Positions 44,637 through 53,771 of a DNA stretch of 64,000 nucleotides are shown in pieces. Within the stretch, counting starts at the first letter, position 1. Each line of letters begins with the position of its first letter. The stretch is from G965214625 sp965214625. Lineage in GTDB: Bacteria > Pseudomonadota > Gammaproteobacteria > Arenicellales > Poriferihabitantaceae. The position numbers and the translations under genes were made by a program. The DNA is taken from NCBI GenBank assembly GCA_965214625.1, contig OZ243962.1:2604001-2668000 (forward strand), read 5' to 3'. The notes beneath the pieces were generated by a model. The model was not told the origin of the DNA. It made no database searches and saw nothing but the letters and a program-made list of their open reading frames with translations.

Positions 44637-45404
44637 ATGAGAGACTCGTTTTGGCTGGCGCTTGGTTTTCTGACGCGTCTGCCCGTTCCCTTTTGCGGGA
44701 AGGCAAGCCGACAGCAGAAATCGGCTGCGCTGCTGTTTTATCCCATCGTCGGTTTGCTCATCGGTGGTGTCCTTTGGTTGGGCGCCTGGTTGATGACCGG
44801 GCTATCACCGCTGTTGGCCGGTGCGATTGTCGTTGCCCTCTGGGCTTGGCTGACCGGCGGATTGCATCTGGATGGGCTGGCTGATTGTGCAGATGCCTGG
44901 GCAGGCGGGGCAGGGGATGCCGACAAGACCGCAGATATCATGAAAGACCCGCACCTCGGCGCGATGGCTGTTGTATTGCTGATACTCGTCTTGATCCTTA
45001 AGACCGTCGCGGTAGCCGAATTGATCGAGCAGGCCTCATTGATCATTCTGATTGTCATTCCCGCACTGGCACGGTGTTCTTCGATTGCCCTGTTTGTGAC
45101 AACCGACTACGTCCGTTCGGGTGGCCTGGGAGAGGTGTATGTCCATTCACCTGACGACGAGTCAGCTAGACGCACAATAAAGCGAAACCGATACGCCACG
45201 ATCGCGGTGACGGGACTTCTCACGGTTCTCCTGCTCGGTTTCGCTGGCGGTCTGTTGCTCCTGTTTCTCGCTGTGGCCTTTGGATTGATCCGTCAGCTTG
45301 CGGTCCATCGACTTGGCGGCTTTACCGGTGATGTGGCGGGAGCCATGATCGAGTTGATCGAGCTGTTCGCCTGCCTGTTTTGGGTAGTTTTTCTGGGATG
45401 GTAA
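44637..45404 (+). CDS. cobS: adenosylcobinamide-GDP ribazoletransferase (cobalamin synthase)
   Basis: Integral membrane enzyme joining adenosylcobinamide-GDP and alpha-ribazole (phosphate). 255 residues from ATG 44637. LALGFLTRLPVP is the family N-terminus; the metal/substrate motif is GGLHLDGLADCADAW, followed by DIMKDPHLGAMAVV. Six or so transmembrane helices follow. Seven bases separate it from cobC. The remaining cobalamin genes (for example cobU) are not in the window, so this is a lower-ligand assembly set. Confidence 0.95.
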   Translation: MRDSFWLALGFLTRLPVPFCGKASRQQKSAALLFYPIVGLLIGGVLWLGAWLMTGLSPLLAGAIVVALWAWLTGGLHLDGLADCADAWAGGAGDADKTADIMKDPHLGAMAVVLLILVLILKTVAVAELIEQASLIILIVIPALARCSSIALFVTTDYVRSGGLGEVYVHSPDDESARRTIKRNRYATIAVTGLLTVLLLGFAGGLLLLFLAVAFGLIRQLAVHRLGGFTGDVAGAMIELIELFACLFWVVFLGW

Positions 45405-45486
45405 TCTGACCCGAACGCCATCGGTGTCGGTTGCTTCAGAGGACAAACAAGTGCTTGTTTGGCGTTCCACATGTTGTGCGTAATCA

Positions 45487-46518
45487 TCAGTTCGGGAAAA
45501 GAGCGCGGGTATACAGGTTTTTTTCCTGTCCGACATGAAAGTCCGCGGGTTCCAGTGCTCCGTCATGCGCCTGTAGCCACTGTTTCAGCGGGTGCAGCGC
45601 CGGTGCGTTGAGGCCCGCTTTCAATAGACGCATGACTCGTTCTAGGTGCTGTAGATAAACCGGCTTGTTGTCTCTTAACCAGAGTCGGACGAAAATGCCG
45701 GCCACTTTGCAATGCCGTTGTGTGCCCCAGACCGACAGATGGTGTTCAAGAACCTGTTTATCCGCATCATCTTGTTGCGCCAAGTAGCGGTTTTTAATGT
45801 GGTTTGTCAGTGATTCGGGTAAATCCCGCCGTGCATCTTCCAATAACGAAACAAGGTCGTAGGCGGGTGAACCGAGCAATGCGTCCTGGTAGTCGAGCAC
45901 GGCACACTGGTCTTTAATCAGGATCAGGTTGTCAACGTGAAAATCCCGGAGCACCAGGGTCGGTCTGATGGGCGGCAGACCCAGGTAAATATCCCGCCAC
46001 AGTGAGACATAGTCGTTTTTCGCCCGGGGACTGAATGGTTTTTTTTGAACTGCCGGCAAGTACCAGTCAACCAACAGACGGGCTTCGCGGATAAAAGGGT
46101 CGAAATCATAAGGCGCAAGCGTAATGTCGGTGGCATCCGGCTGTCGGTGGAGGTGAATCAGTACATCGACGGCCTTTTCGTACAGCTCTGCAGCGCGGCC
46201 TCCCCTGTCCAGAAGGGAGGTAAAGGTGTCATTGCCGAGATCCTCGAGCAACAGGAATCCGTTGTCGGTATCCTGCTGGAACAGTTGGGGTACCCGGATA
46301 CCGAGACGCGACAGATGCCGGGTGACGGTCACAAAGGCCGGCAGGTCTTCCTTGTCCGGGGGCGCGTCCATGAGCATCATTGAATCGGTTCCCCGGGTCA
46401 GCCGAAAATACGTCCGATCCGAGGCATCGGGTATCAGACGGGTCAGGGTTGCGTCTGCCCACCGATGGTGTTTCAAAAATCGGTTCCGTTCCGTTTCTCT
46501 TGGACTTGGCATGGCCAT
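45487..46518 (-). CDS. amgK: aminoglycoside phosphotransferase-fold kinase, AmgK-like
   Basis: A 343-residue kinase of the aminoglycoside phosphotransferase fold resembling AmgK, the anomeric MurNAc/GlcNAc kinase of peptidoglycan recycling. Characteristic: ASDRTYFRL, MLMDAPPDKEDLPAFV, LLEDLGNDTF, the catalytic loop LVLRDFHVDNLIL and the metal Asp in AVLDYQDALLGSPAYDLVSLL. In pseudomonads amgK is followed by murU; here the next gene is the convergent cobS, so murU is not adjacent. Two bases separate it from glnD, hence map-glnD-amgK is probably one transcript. Confidence 0.85.
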   Translation of the reverse strand: MAMPSPRETERNRFLKHHRWADATLTRLIPDASDRTYFRLTRGTDSMMLMDAPPDKEDLPAFVTVTRHLSRLGIRVPQLFQQDTDNGFLLLEDLGNDTFTSLLDRGGRAAELYEKAVDVLIHLHRQPDATDITLAPYDFDPFIREARLLVDWYLPAVQKKPFSPRAKNDYVSLWRDIYLGLPPIRPTLVLRDFHVDNLILIKDQCAVLDYQDALLGSPAYDLVSLLEDARRDLPESLTNHIKNRYLAQQDDADKQVLEHHLSVWGTQRHCKVAGIFVRLWLRDNKPVYLQHLERVMRLLKAGLNAPALHPLKQWLQAHDGALEPADFHVGQEKNLYTRALFPN

Positions 46519-46520
46519 TG

Positions 46521-49166
46521 TCAGGCAGCCAGCAGTGACTTGATACGGTTTTCAAGACAGTCCCGCTGTGTTTTTGAGGTCACCGGATTGTTGTCCCGAT
46601 CCGTAATGAAAAAGGTATCTTCGGCTTTTTCCCCGACGGTGGACACCTTGGCCGAGAGCAGTCGGACCTTGCACTCGAGTAAGGCCATCGAGACATGGTA
46701 CAGCAGACCGGGGCGGTCGGGAGAGACAATTTCCATGGTCGTGTGCCGGCCTTCATGGCTGTCGCTGAACGAGACGGTTGTGGGCACCTGAAACTGTTTG
46801 TAGGCCCGGGGCAGCATGCGCTTGGGAGGCGCATCACTGGGTTGGGGTGTCAGCAGCACCTCGCGCAGCTGCCGGGTTTGTTGTTCAAGAAGATGGGCGC
46901 TGGGCCGGTCCTTGTTCCGACTGACGGTAATGAAGACCAAAATGGCGAGTCCGGAATAGGTCTGGTGAATACGGGCATCGAGAATGCTCAGGTCCATCTT
47001 TTCCAGTGCCCCGGTGCTTTTCGGCAGAAGATAGTCGGATTCCGGTGCAACAACCAGGATCTGCTCGGCCCTGATCTCCTCCCGATAGCGCATCCGGACG
47101 ATGGGGATATCCAACAGATCGGCGTTGTAAATCTGCTGTGCCTGCCAGGCGCTGGTTTCCGGGGCGTTGCGCAAGAAATATTCCTGATCGAGCTGATCCC
47201 ACAATTTGGCCAACTGACCGGACGGGACGGTATCGGCCAGGATCTTCTCGATGGCCTTTTTCCGCTCCTGCACCCGTTGCTTGATGGCCTCGGCGCCACC
47301 GAGGCCCGAGCGCAGCCGTCGGGAGGTTGCGGTATACAGGTTGCGCAACAGCTGGCCTTTCCATTCATTCCATACATTGTGGCTGGTGCCCCGCATATCC
47401 GCCACGGTCAACAGGTACAGATTGTCCAGGTGTTCCTGATCGCCGACAAATTCGGCGAACCGGTCAATCACCCGGGGGTCGGCGGTGTTTTCCCGTTGAG
47501 CGGTCCACGACATACGGAGGTGATGGCGCACCAGCCAGGCGACAAAACTGACATCGTAATCAGACATCCCCAGCCGATGGCAAAACGTCAATGCGATCTG
47601 TTCGCCCACTTCGGAATGGTCCCGTCCACTGCCTTTCCCGATGTCGTGACACAAGGCGGCGAGATAAAGCCGTTCGCGCCGATTCAGTTTGGCCATGAGC
47701 GCACTGAGTACCGGAAATTCATCCTTGTAGCGATCATCCAGCAATCCCCGCAGATGGCCCACCACAAACAGGCTGTGGGCGTCCACGGTAAAGATATGAA
47801 ACAGGTCATGCTGCATTTGTCCGACCACCCGTCCGAATGCCGGGAAAAAGGCGCCGAGTACGCCATACGCATTCATTCTTCGAAGCGCATGGGTCAATCC
47901 GTTCTGATGCTTGAAGATGGACAGGAATGTCTCTTTGTTGATGTCATCATTGCGGTAGGATTGATCGATCCGGTGCAGGCTGCCACGCAGCTGTCGGATG
48001 GTGCTGGCACGTACACCCTTGAGTTCGGGAAACTGTTGCAAAAGATAAAACAACTCCAAAATCGCGGCCGGTTCGCGTTGGAATATATCGGGAAGGGTCG
48101 ACTCCAGGTAGCCCCCGACGGACTGGAACCGGGCATTGATTTTTTTGGGTTTGGGTCGGGCAGGGATGAGAATGGCCTCCTGAAAGTGCTGCAACAGCAG
48201 TTCGTTCAGCAATTGCAGTTCCTTCACCGTCCGGTAATACTTTTTCATCATCTGCTCGACCGCCAGGTGATTGTTCTTCTGACGGTATCCCAGTTGCTGT
48301 GCGAGCGTTCGCTGGTAGTCAAACAGCAGTCGGTCCTCGCACCGGCCGGACAGCAGGTGCAGCCCGTTCCTGAGCCGCCAGAGATAGTTTCTCCCCTTGA
48401 TGAGCGCGCGATATTCCTGCTGGGTCAGAAAATGGTGATCAACCAGTTCCTTGAGGTCACTGGTTCCAAAGTAACGGTTGGCCACCCAGCTGATCATGTG
48501 GAGATCGCGCAGGCCACCGGGACTTTCCTTGAGGTTCGGTTCCAGGTTATAGGCGGTCTCGCTGAAACGAATATGCCGTTGTCGCTGTTCGTCGAGTTTC
48601 TCGCGGAAGTATCGAGCAACCGGCCACAGGGAGACATCCCGGATGCGCTGGTCGAAGGTGTTGAACAGGTCGCGATTGCCCGCCAGCAAGCGGGCTTCCA
48701 TCCAGTTCGTCATCACGGTCAGGTTCTCCCCCGCCAATCGCATGGTTTCAGTGAGTGTCAGGGTGTTGCTGCCCACCTTGAGACCGATATCCCAACAAAA
48801 TTGAATAAAGGATTCCAGTCTTTGCCGGGTCCGGGCAGACAGATCTTCGAGAATCAGCAGCAGGATATCGATATCAGACTCAATGTTCAGTTCATGGCGG
48901 CCATAGCCGCCGGTGGCGATCAGGGCGGTGACCTTTTCCTGATCGGCCATAAACCGCTGCCAGGCGAGGCACAGGATCTGATCGATGAGCCAACTCCTCT
49001 TTTTTGCCAGGAACGCCGCATCGCCCCCCTCCCAATGATATTCCGCAAGCAGGTTCTTGCCATTGGCCAGTGCACCCTGATATTCATTGAGTGCTGCCGC
49101 AGGATCCGTTCCAATGTGGATCAGCGCGGAAGTGTCTAACAGGGCGGCATGCGTCAGTCGACTCAT
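46521..49166 (-). CDS. glnD: bifunctional uridylyltransferase/uridylyl-removing enzyme GlnD
   Basis: Nitrogen sensor that uridylylates and de-uridylylates PII. 881 residues. Order of domains: nucleotidyltransferase (about 60-200, ATGGYGRHELNIESDIDILLL), helical middle, HD hydrolase (about 460-580, LYLAALCHDIGKGSGRDHSEVG), and two ACT domains (about 695-770 and 800-875; MEIVSPDRPGLLYHVSMALLE). Overlaps the map stop by four bases. The antisense strand shows an 814-codon open frame that is a codon-usage shadow. Confidence 0.97.
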   Translation of the reverse strand: MSRLTHAALLDTSALIHIGTDPAAALNEYQGALANGKNLLAEYHWEGGDAAFLAKKRSWLIDQILCLAWQRFMADQEKVTALIATGGYGRHELNIESDIDILLLILEDLSARTRQRLESFIQFCWDIGLKVGSNTLTLTETMRLAGENLTVMTNWMEARLLAGNRDLFNTFDQRIRDVSLWPVARYFREKLDEQRQRHIRFSETAYNLEPNLKESPGGLRDLHMISWVANRYFGTSDLKELVDHHFLTQQEYRALIKGRNYLWRLRNGLHLLSGRCEDRLLFDYQRTLAQQLGYRQKNNHLAVEQMMKKYYRTVKELQLLNELLLQHFQEAILIPARPKPKKINARFQSVGGYLESTLPDIFQREPAAILELFYLLQQFPELKGVRASTIRQLRGSLHRIDQSYRNDDINKETFLSIFKHQNGLTHALRRMNAYGVLGAFFPAFGRVVGQMQHDLFHIFTVDAHSLFVVGHLRGLLDDRYKDEFPVLSALMAKLNRRERLYLAALCHDIGKGSGRDHSEVGEQIALTFCHRLGMSDYDVSFVAWLVRHHLRMSWTAQRENTADPRVIDRFAEFVGDQEHLDNLYLLTVADMRGTSHNVWNEWKGQLLRNLYTATSRRLRSGLGGAEAIKQRVQERKKAIEKILADTVPSGQLAKLWDQLDQEYFLRNAPETSAWQAQQIYNADLLDIPIVRMRYREEIRAEQILVVAPESDYLLPKSTGALEKMDLSILDARIHQTYSGLAILVFITVSRNKDRPSAHLLEQQTRQLREVLLTPQPSDAPPKRMLPRAYKQFQVPTTVSFSDSHEGRHTTMEIVSPDRPGLLYHVSMALLECKVRLLSAKVSTVGEKAEDTFFITDRDNNPVTSKTQRDCLENRIKSLLAA

Positions 49167-49915
49167 GATTGAGTCAGTATTTCATGGCCGGTTTCGGTCA
49201 CCAGAATGGTGTGCTCCCACTGGGCCGACAGGCTGCGGTCCTTGGTCACGACCGTCCATTGATCGGGCAACAGCCGGGTCTCCTTGCGTCCGGCATTGAT
49301 CATGGGCTCGATGGTGAATGTCATGCCCGGTTCCAGCCTGAGCCCGGTTCCCGGGGTGCCGTAATGGAGTACCTGGGGATCTTCGTGAAAGACCTTGCCA
49401 ATACCATGACCGCAGTATTCCCTGACCACGGAAAACCCCCGGGTCTCCGCATGCTGTTGGATCACATGCCCGATATCACCGAGCTGCACGCCGGGAGCGA
49501 CCAGGTCAATCCCCTTGAACATGCATTCATAGCACACCTGGCACAATCTTCTTGCCCGTACGGATGGCTCGCCGACAAAAAACATGCGACTGGTGTCGCC
49601 ATGAAACTGGTCCTTGATGACGGTGATATCAATATTGATAATGTCCCCGTTTTTCAATTTCTTGTCTGACGGGATACCGTGACAGATGACATGGTTGATC
49701 GAAGTGCAGATGGATTTTGGAAAGCCCCGGTAGTGCAGCGGAGCCGGTATGGCCTGCTGCACATTGACAATATAGTCATGACACAGGGTATTGAGTTCAT
49801 CGGTGGTCACCCCTGGACTGACATGGGCACCGATCATGTCCAGCACTTCCGAAGCAAGCCGTCCAGCGAGTCGCATTTTGTCTATTTCGACACTGTTTTT
49901 GATCGTGACTGGCAT
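49163..49915 (-). CDS. map: type I methionine aminopeptidase
   Basis: Removes initiator methionine. 250 residues from ATG 49915 (the frame is open far upstream but family similarity begins here: TIKNSVEIDKMRLAGRLASEVL). Metal ligands are recognisable in NGDIINIDITVIKDQFHGDTSRMFF (the two Asp), YCGHGIGKVFHEDPQVLHYG (His), FTIEPMI (Glu) and SAQWEHTILVTETG (Glu). Divergent from rpsB, the conserved map/rpsB arrangement of gammaproteobacteria. Confidence 0.96.
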   Translation of the reverse strand: MPVTIKNSVEIDKMRLAGRLASEVLDMIGAHVSPGVTTDELNTLCHDYIVNVQQAIPAPLHYRGFPKSICTSINHVICHGIPSDKKLKNGDIINIDITVIKDQFHGDTSRMFFVGEPSVRARRLCQVCYECMFKGIDLVAPGVQLGDIGHVIQQHAETRGFSVVREYCGHGIGKVFHEDPQVLHYGTPGTGLRLEPGMTFTIEPMINAGRKETRLLPDQWTVVTKDRSLSAQWEHTILVTETGHEILTQS

Positions 49916-49988
49916 GGCGGGAGTCAATTTATTGGGAAATGAACTGTAATGCTCCCAAATTCCACTTTTTTCTTCAACTGTTTTTGGG

Positions 49989-49994
49989 TAGAAT
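49989..49994 (+). promoter_or_regulatory. rpsB -10 element with GC discriminator
   Basis: TAGAAT at 49989-49994 is followed directly by CCGCGG, a GC-rich discriminator typical of stringently controlled ribosomal promoters. The -35 region is a T-rich tract (about 49963-49973) without a good hexamer. The upstream A/T-rich bases could act as an UP element. Confidence 0.45.
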
Positions 49995-50000
49995 CCGCGG

Positions 50001-50144
50001 TCCTTGGTGTCGCTAGGACGCCGGACAAATAAATCGCACACGGCAATTATGGCCATTCGGGTGCCGGGTTGGGAGGCGTACAACCAATCCGGTTGATGGT
50101 CAGTAACCGTGGAGGCACAACCCACGACAGATCAAGAATTCGTT
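50001..50144 (+). promoter_or_regulatory. rpsB 5' leader with two hairpins
   Basis: A ~140-base leader precedes rpsB. Hairpin 1 pairs GGTGTC (50006-50011) with GACGCC (50017-50022). Hairpin 2 pairs GGTTG (50067-50071) with CAACC (50081-50085). In gammaproteobacteria the rpsB leader is a known S2 autoregulatory site; that this one works in the same way is inference. Confidence 0.45.
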
Positions 50145-51137
50145 ATGGCTGAGATTACCATGCGCCAGCTGCTGCAGGCTGGCGTGCACTTCGGACACCA
50201 GACCCGCTACTGGTCGCCTACCATGGCCCCCTATATTTTTGGCGACCGGAATAAAATTCATATCATCAACCTCGAAAAGACGTTGCCCATGCTCAATGAG
50301 GCAATGAATTATCTGGGGTCGGTTGTCAAGGGAGGCGGGACCATCCTGTTTATCGGTACCAAGCGCCAGGCCGGCCGGATCGTCCGGGAAGCGGCGATAC
50401 GCTGTGGCTCACCGTATGTCGACCATCGCTGGCTGGGGGGCATGCTGACGAACTACAAGACGGTGAAGAATTCGATCGCCCGGCTGAAGGAACTGGAACA
50501 GCGAATCGAATCGGGCGTGGTCGCCGGTTTAAGTAAAAAGGAAGCGCTGACCCTGGAAAGGGAACGCGGCAAATTGAGTAAAACACTGTCCGGCATCAAG
50601 GACATGAATGGCTTGCCCGATGCGTTGCTCGTGATTGATGTTGAGCAGGAATATATTGCCGTCGCGGAAGCGAACAAGCTGGGGATTCCGGTGGTTGCCG
50701 TGGTCGATTCCAACTGTTCCGTTAAGGGAATCGACTACATTATCCCGGGCAATGACGATTCCACCCGGGCGATCAAATTGTACCTCGAAGCCGCCAGTGA
50801 TGCCGTGCTGGATGCCAAGATGGCCACCAGTACGATGCCCCCACCGGCGGGTGATGACTACATTGAAGTTGATGCAGCGGATGCGGTGATTGAGCAGCGC
50901 CAGCCGGAGGCGTCTGATGCCGTTGTACCGGAGCCGCAGTCCGCGGCAACCGTGCCCGATGAACCGGCCGAGCCGGAGGCGAAGGGCGTGACCGACGATA
51001 CGCCGGCGAGTGCGCAATCCAAAGCCGCTGCCTCTCCGGCGGATGAGGCGGCGCCCCAGGAATACATCGAGTCGAAAAAGATCAGCAAGAAAAAGGTGGT
51101 TCGAAAAAAGCGGGTCGGCGAGGCCGATACCGGCTGA
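50145..51137 (+). CDS. rpsB: 30S ribosomal protein S2 with long C-terminal extension
   Basis: Ribosomal protein S2, starting at ATG 50145 ([20 protein letters not shown]). The core, ending around [15 protein letters not shown] at residue 225, is standard. A further ~105 residues follow: acidic, Ala/Pro/Glu-rich (about 235-305) then a short basic end [14 protein letters not shown]. Total 330 residues against about 241 in E. coli. Extensions of S2 occur in some bacteria; this one looks disordered with a charged tip. First gene of the rpsB-tsf-pyrH-frr run. Confidence 0.96.
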   Translation: MAEITMRQLLQAGVHFGHQTRYWSPTMAPYIFGDRNKIHIINLEKTLPMLNEAMNYLGSVVKGGGTILFIGTKRQAGRIVREAAIRCGSPYVDHRWLGGMLTNYKTVKNSIARLKELEQRIESGVVAGLSKKEALTLERERGKLSKTLSGIKDMNGLPDALLVIDVEQEYIAVAEANKLGIPVVAVVDSNCSVKGIDYIIPGNDDSTRAIKLYLEAASDAVLDAKMATSTMPPPAGDDYIEVDAADAVIEQRQPEASDAVVPEPQSAATVPDEPAEPEAKGVTDDTPASAQSKAAASPADEAAPQEYIESKKISKKKVVRKKRVGEADTG

Positions 51138-51166
51138 ACCGATCGATTCATCGATCCCCGAAGCGG

Positions 51167-51184
51167 CCGTCCCTGTCGGGACGG
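51167..51184 (+). terminator. rpsB-tsf intergenic hairpin
   Basis: CCGTCCC (51167-51173) pairs perfectly with GGGACGG (51178-51184) around a TGTC loop. No T-run follows, so it is more likely an attenuator or processing/stability hairpin between rpsB and tsf than a full terminator. Confidence 0.5.
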
Positions 51185-51214
51185 TTGATGAACAACAGTA
51201 ATCTGGAGAGAGTT

Positions 51215-52090
51215 ATGGCGATCAGCGCGTCAATGATCAAGGAACTGCGTGAACGAACCGGTGCAGGTATCATGGACTGCAAAAAGGTGCTCACCGAAAC
51301 CGATGGCGATATTGAGGAAGCCATTGTTGCCCTGCGCAAGAAAGGTGCGGCCGCAGCGGCAAAAAAAGCGGCCCGGATTGCGGCGGAAGGTGTCGTGGTC
51401 ATGGCAAAAAATCCGACCGCTTCGGTGTTGGTCGAGGTCAACTGTGAAACCGACTTTGTCGCAAAGGACCGTTCGTTCATCACCTTTTCACAGGAGGTTG
51501 CCCAGGCCATTCTGGACCACCGCATCACCGACATGAGTGCCTTGAACCCGGCGCCCCTTGGTCAGAAAACAGTGGAATCAGCGCGGGCTGAACTGATTAC
51601 CAAGATCGGTGAAAATATTCATGTCCGCCGGTTTGAGTGGATGCACCATGATGACGGCAGTGTGCGGGGTGATTATCTCCACGGTTCGCGGATTGGTGTA
51701 CTGGTCAAGCTGATCGGCGGTACCGGGGACTTGGCCGGGGATCTGGCGATGCATATCGCGGCGAGCCAGCCAATGTGTATTTCACAACAGGACATGCCTC
51801 AGGCCCTGTTAGCCAGAGAACGGGCCATTTTTGAAGCCCAGGCACGTGAGAGCGGCAAGCCTGACGACATCATCGATAAAATGGTTGCCGGGAAAATAAA
51901 AAAATTTCTCAAGGAAAACAGTCTGTTGCAGCAGTCTTTTGTAAAAGACCTTGATCAGACGGTCGGTCAGCTTGTGACGGCTGGCGGTGCGACGGTTGAA
52001 CAGATGGTGCGATTCGAAGTCGGAGAGGGACTGGAAAAGCGTAGCGATGACTTTGTTGCCGAGGTCATGGCGCAGGCCGGCGGCGACTGA
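51215..52090 (+). CDS. tsf: translation elongation factor Ts
   Basis: Nucleotide exchange factor for EF-Tu. 291 residues from ATG 51215 with a GGAGAG ribosome-binding site at 51205-51210. N-terminal MIKELRERTGAGIMDCKKVL is the family signature, followed by the core motif VEVNCETDFVAKD and the dimerisation/coiled region. Length is close to 283 in E. coli. The pyrH ATG follows its TGA immediately, indicating translational coupling. Confidence 0.97.
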   Translation: MAISASMIKELRERTGAGIMDCKKVLTETDGDIEEAIVALRKKGAAAAAKKAARIAAEGVVVMAKNPTASVLVEVNCETDFVAKDRSFITFSQEVAQAILDHRITDMSALNPAPLGQKTVESARAELITKIGENIHVRRFEWMHHDDGSVRGDYLHGSRIGVLVKLIGGTGDLAGDLAMHIAASQPMCISQQDMPQALLARERAIFEAQARESGKPDDIIDKMVAGKIKKFLKENSLLQQSFVKDLDQTVGQLVTAGGATVEQMVRFEVGEGLEKRSDDFVAEVMAQAGGD

Positions 52091-52846
52091 ATGCCTTCGA
52101 ACGCCACCGGGTCCGCGATGTCAGCCGCAGCGTGGCGTCGCGTGTTGTTGAAGCTGAGCGGTGAGGCACTGGCCGGAGAACAGAAACTCGGGATCGATGC
52201 GGCGGTGCTGAAGACCACTGCAGCGGAAATCAGCGACATTGTGGCGCTCGACGTGGAACTGGCGGTGGTTGTCGGTGGCGGCAACTTTTTTCGCGGCATC
52301 AGTCCTTCTGCCCAGAAGATGGACCGGGTCGGGGCGGACTACATCGGCATGCTCGCGACCGTGATGAATGCGCTGGCACTGCAACAGGCCCTTGAGACAA
52401 GCGGGGTGACGGCGAGAGTGTTGTCGGCCCTCGCGGTCTCCGGTGTGGTTGAACCCTTTGTACGGGGTCGTGCACTGAAGCATCTCAAGGCGGGCCGGGT
52501 GGTTATCTTTGCGGCGGGCACCGGGAATCCGCTGTTTACCACGGATACCGCGGCGAGCCTGCGCGCACTGGAGGTGGGTGCTGAAGTGATGGTCAAGGCC
52601 ACCCGAGTGGATGGCGTTTATGATGCGGACCCGGAACGCAATCGGCAAGCGGTCCGATTTGATCGGATTGACTTCGAAACGGTATTGGCCCGGGGGCTGA
52701 AAGTCATGGATGCAACCGCCATCACGCTGTGCAGGGAGCATCAATTGCCGATTCAGGTATTGAATCTTCATCGGCCGGGCAATTTGAAAAAAATGATCCT
52801 TGGGGAACCGGTCGGCACCTTCATCTCGGATCGCAGCGCGCCATAG
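52091..52846 (+). CDS. pyrH: uridylate kinase
   Basis: UMP kinase of the amino-acid-kinase fold, 251 residues. VLLKLSGEALAGEQ binds ATP; VVVGGGNFFRG and the ADYIGMLATVMNALALQ helix are typical; FAAGTGNPLFTTDTAASLRALE and KATRVDGVYDADP complete the active site. The first nine or ten residues (PSNATGSAM) precede the conserved WRRVLLKLSG, so ATG 52118 is an alternative start; ATG 52091 abuts the tsf stop and is preferred. Confidence 0.95.
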   Translation: MPSNATGSAMSAAAWRRVLLKLSGEALAGEQKLGIDAAVLKTTAAEISDIVALDVELAVVVGGGNFFRGISPSAQKMDRVGADYIGMLATVMNALALQQALETSGVTARVLSALAVSGVVEPFVRGRALKHLKAGRVVIFAAGTGNPLFTTDTAASLRALEVGAEVMVKATRVDGVYDADPERNRQAVRFDRIDFETVLARGLKVMDATAITLCREHQLPIQVLNLHRPGNLKKMILGEPVGTFISDRSAP

Positions 52847-53061
52847 GCCACTACCGCGCGGTTCCGGTATGGGTACAACGGAGAGGAGGCAGCGGCCAAG
52901 GTCGATGGTTTCGCTTTTGTACAGCTGACATATCCCATACAATAGCCCACCGAGGTGACGGTAACCGCGCCGGCGGGTTGAGGTGAATGACATTGAAGAT
53001 CGGAGAGGCAATCTGAAGACAGGCTGATGTGCCAGACAGGGGCCGTCAGAAGGAGGTGAAC

Positions 53062-53619
53062 ATGATCGATGAGATAGAGAAAGACGCACAGGTGCGGATG
53101 AAAAAAACCGTTGATTCGACCCGGGAGGACATGGCCCGTATCCGGACCGGTCGTGCATCAACCGCCTTGCTCGACCACCTGACGGTGGATTATTATGGCT
53201 CGCCGACACCCATCAACCAGGTTGCCAGCGTCTCGGTATCCGATGCCAGGACGCTCACGGTACAACCGTGGGAAAAACACATGATTGCCGTGATTGAACG
53301 GGCGATACTGGAGTCCGACTTGGGACTCAATCCGGTGACAGCGGGCCAGACAATGAGATTGCCCTTGCCACCGATGACCGAAGAGAGACGGATTGAATTG
53401 GGCAAGGTCGTCCGACAGGAAGGGGAAAACGGGAAGATTGCCATCCGCAATATACGGCGTGATGCCATTCACACTGTCCGCGACCTGCTCAGGGAAAAGG
53501 AGATTACCCAGGATGAGGCGAAACAGTCTGAACAGGCACTTCAGTCCCTTACGGATACCTATGTGGCCCTGATTGACGGCATCGTTGCTGACAAGGAACG
53601 GGAGGTGATGGCCGTCTAG
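53062..53619 (+). CDS. frr: ribosome recycling factor
   Basis: Releases ribosomes after termination with EF-G. 185 residues, exactly the usual length, from ATG 53062 behind a perfect AAGGAGGTGAAC Shine-Dalgarno. The three-helix bundle motifs are visible: VRMKKTVDSTREDMARIRTGRAS, YYGSPTPINQVASVSV, LPPMTEERRIELGKVVRQEGE. The 215 bases between pyrH and frr contain no gene. Confidence 0.97.
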   Translation: MIDEIEKDAQVRMKKTVDSTREDMARIRTGRASTALLDHLTVDYYGSPTPINQVASVSVSDARTLTVQPWEKHMIAVIERAILESDLGLNPVTAGQTMRLPLPPMTEERRIELGKVVRQEGENGKIAIRNIRRDAIHTVRDLLREKEITQDEAKQSEQALQSLTDTYVALIDGIVADKEREVMAV

Positions 53620-53771
53620 ATGAAAGCACGATCCGGGCATTGAAGGGTGATTTTCCGCAGGCCGTGTTGCAGGACTGACTGTTTTGTCGATATTGCTTTT
53701 GACAGGATCCGGGTTGTCGCCAGGGGCGACGGTTCGCCAATCCCGGGAAACTGACTCAACCGGTCGTCGAG

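Noticed and set aside
46695..49139. 814-codon open frame antisense to glnD.
   Set aside because: Explained by glnD codon usage; glnD has all of its domains on the other strand.
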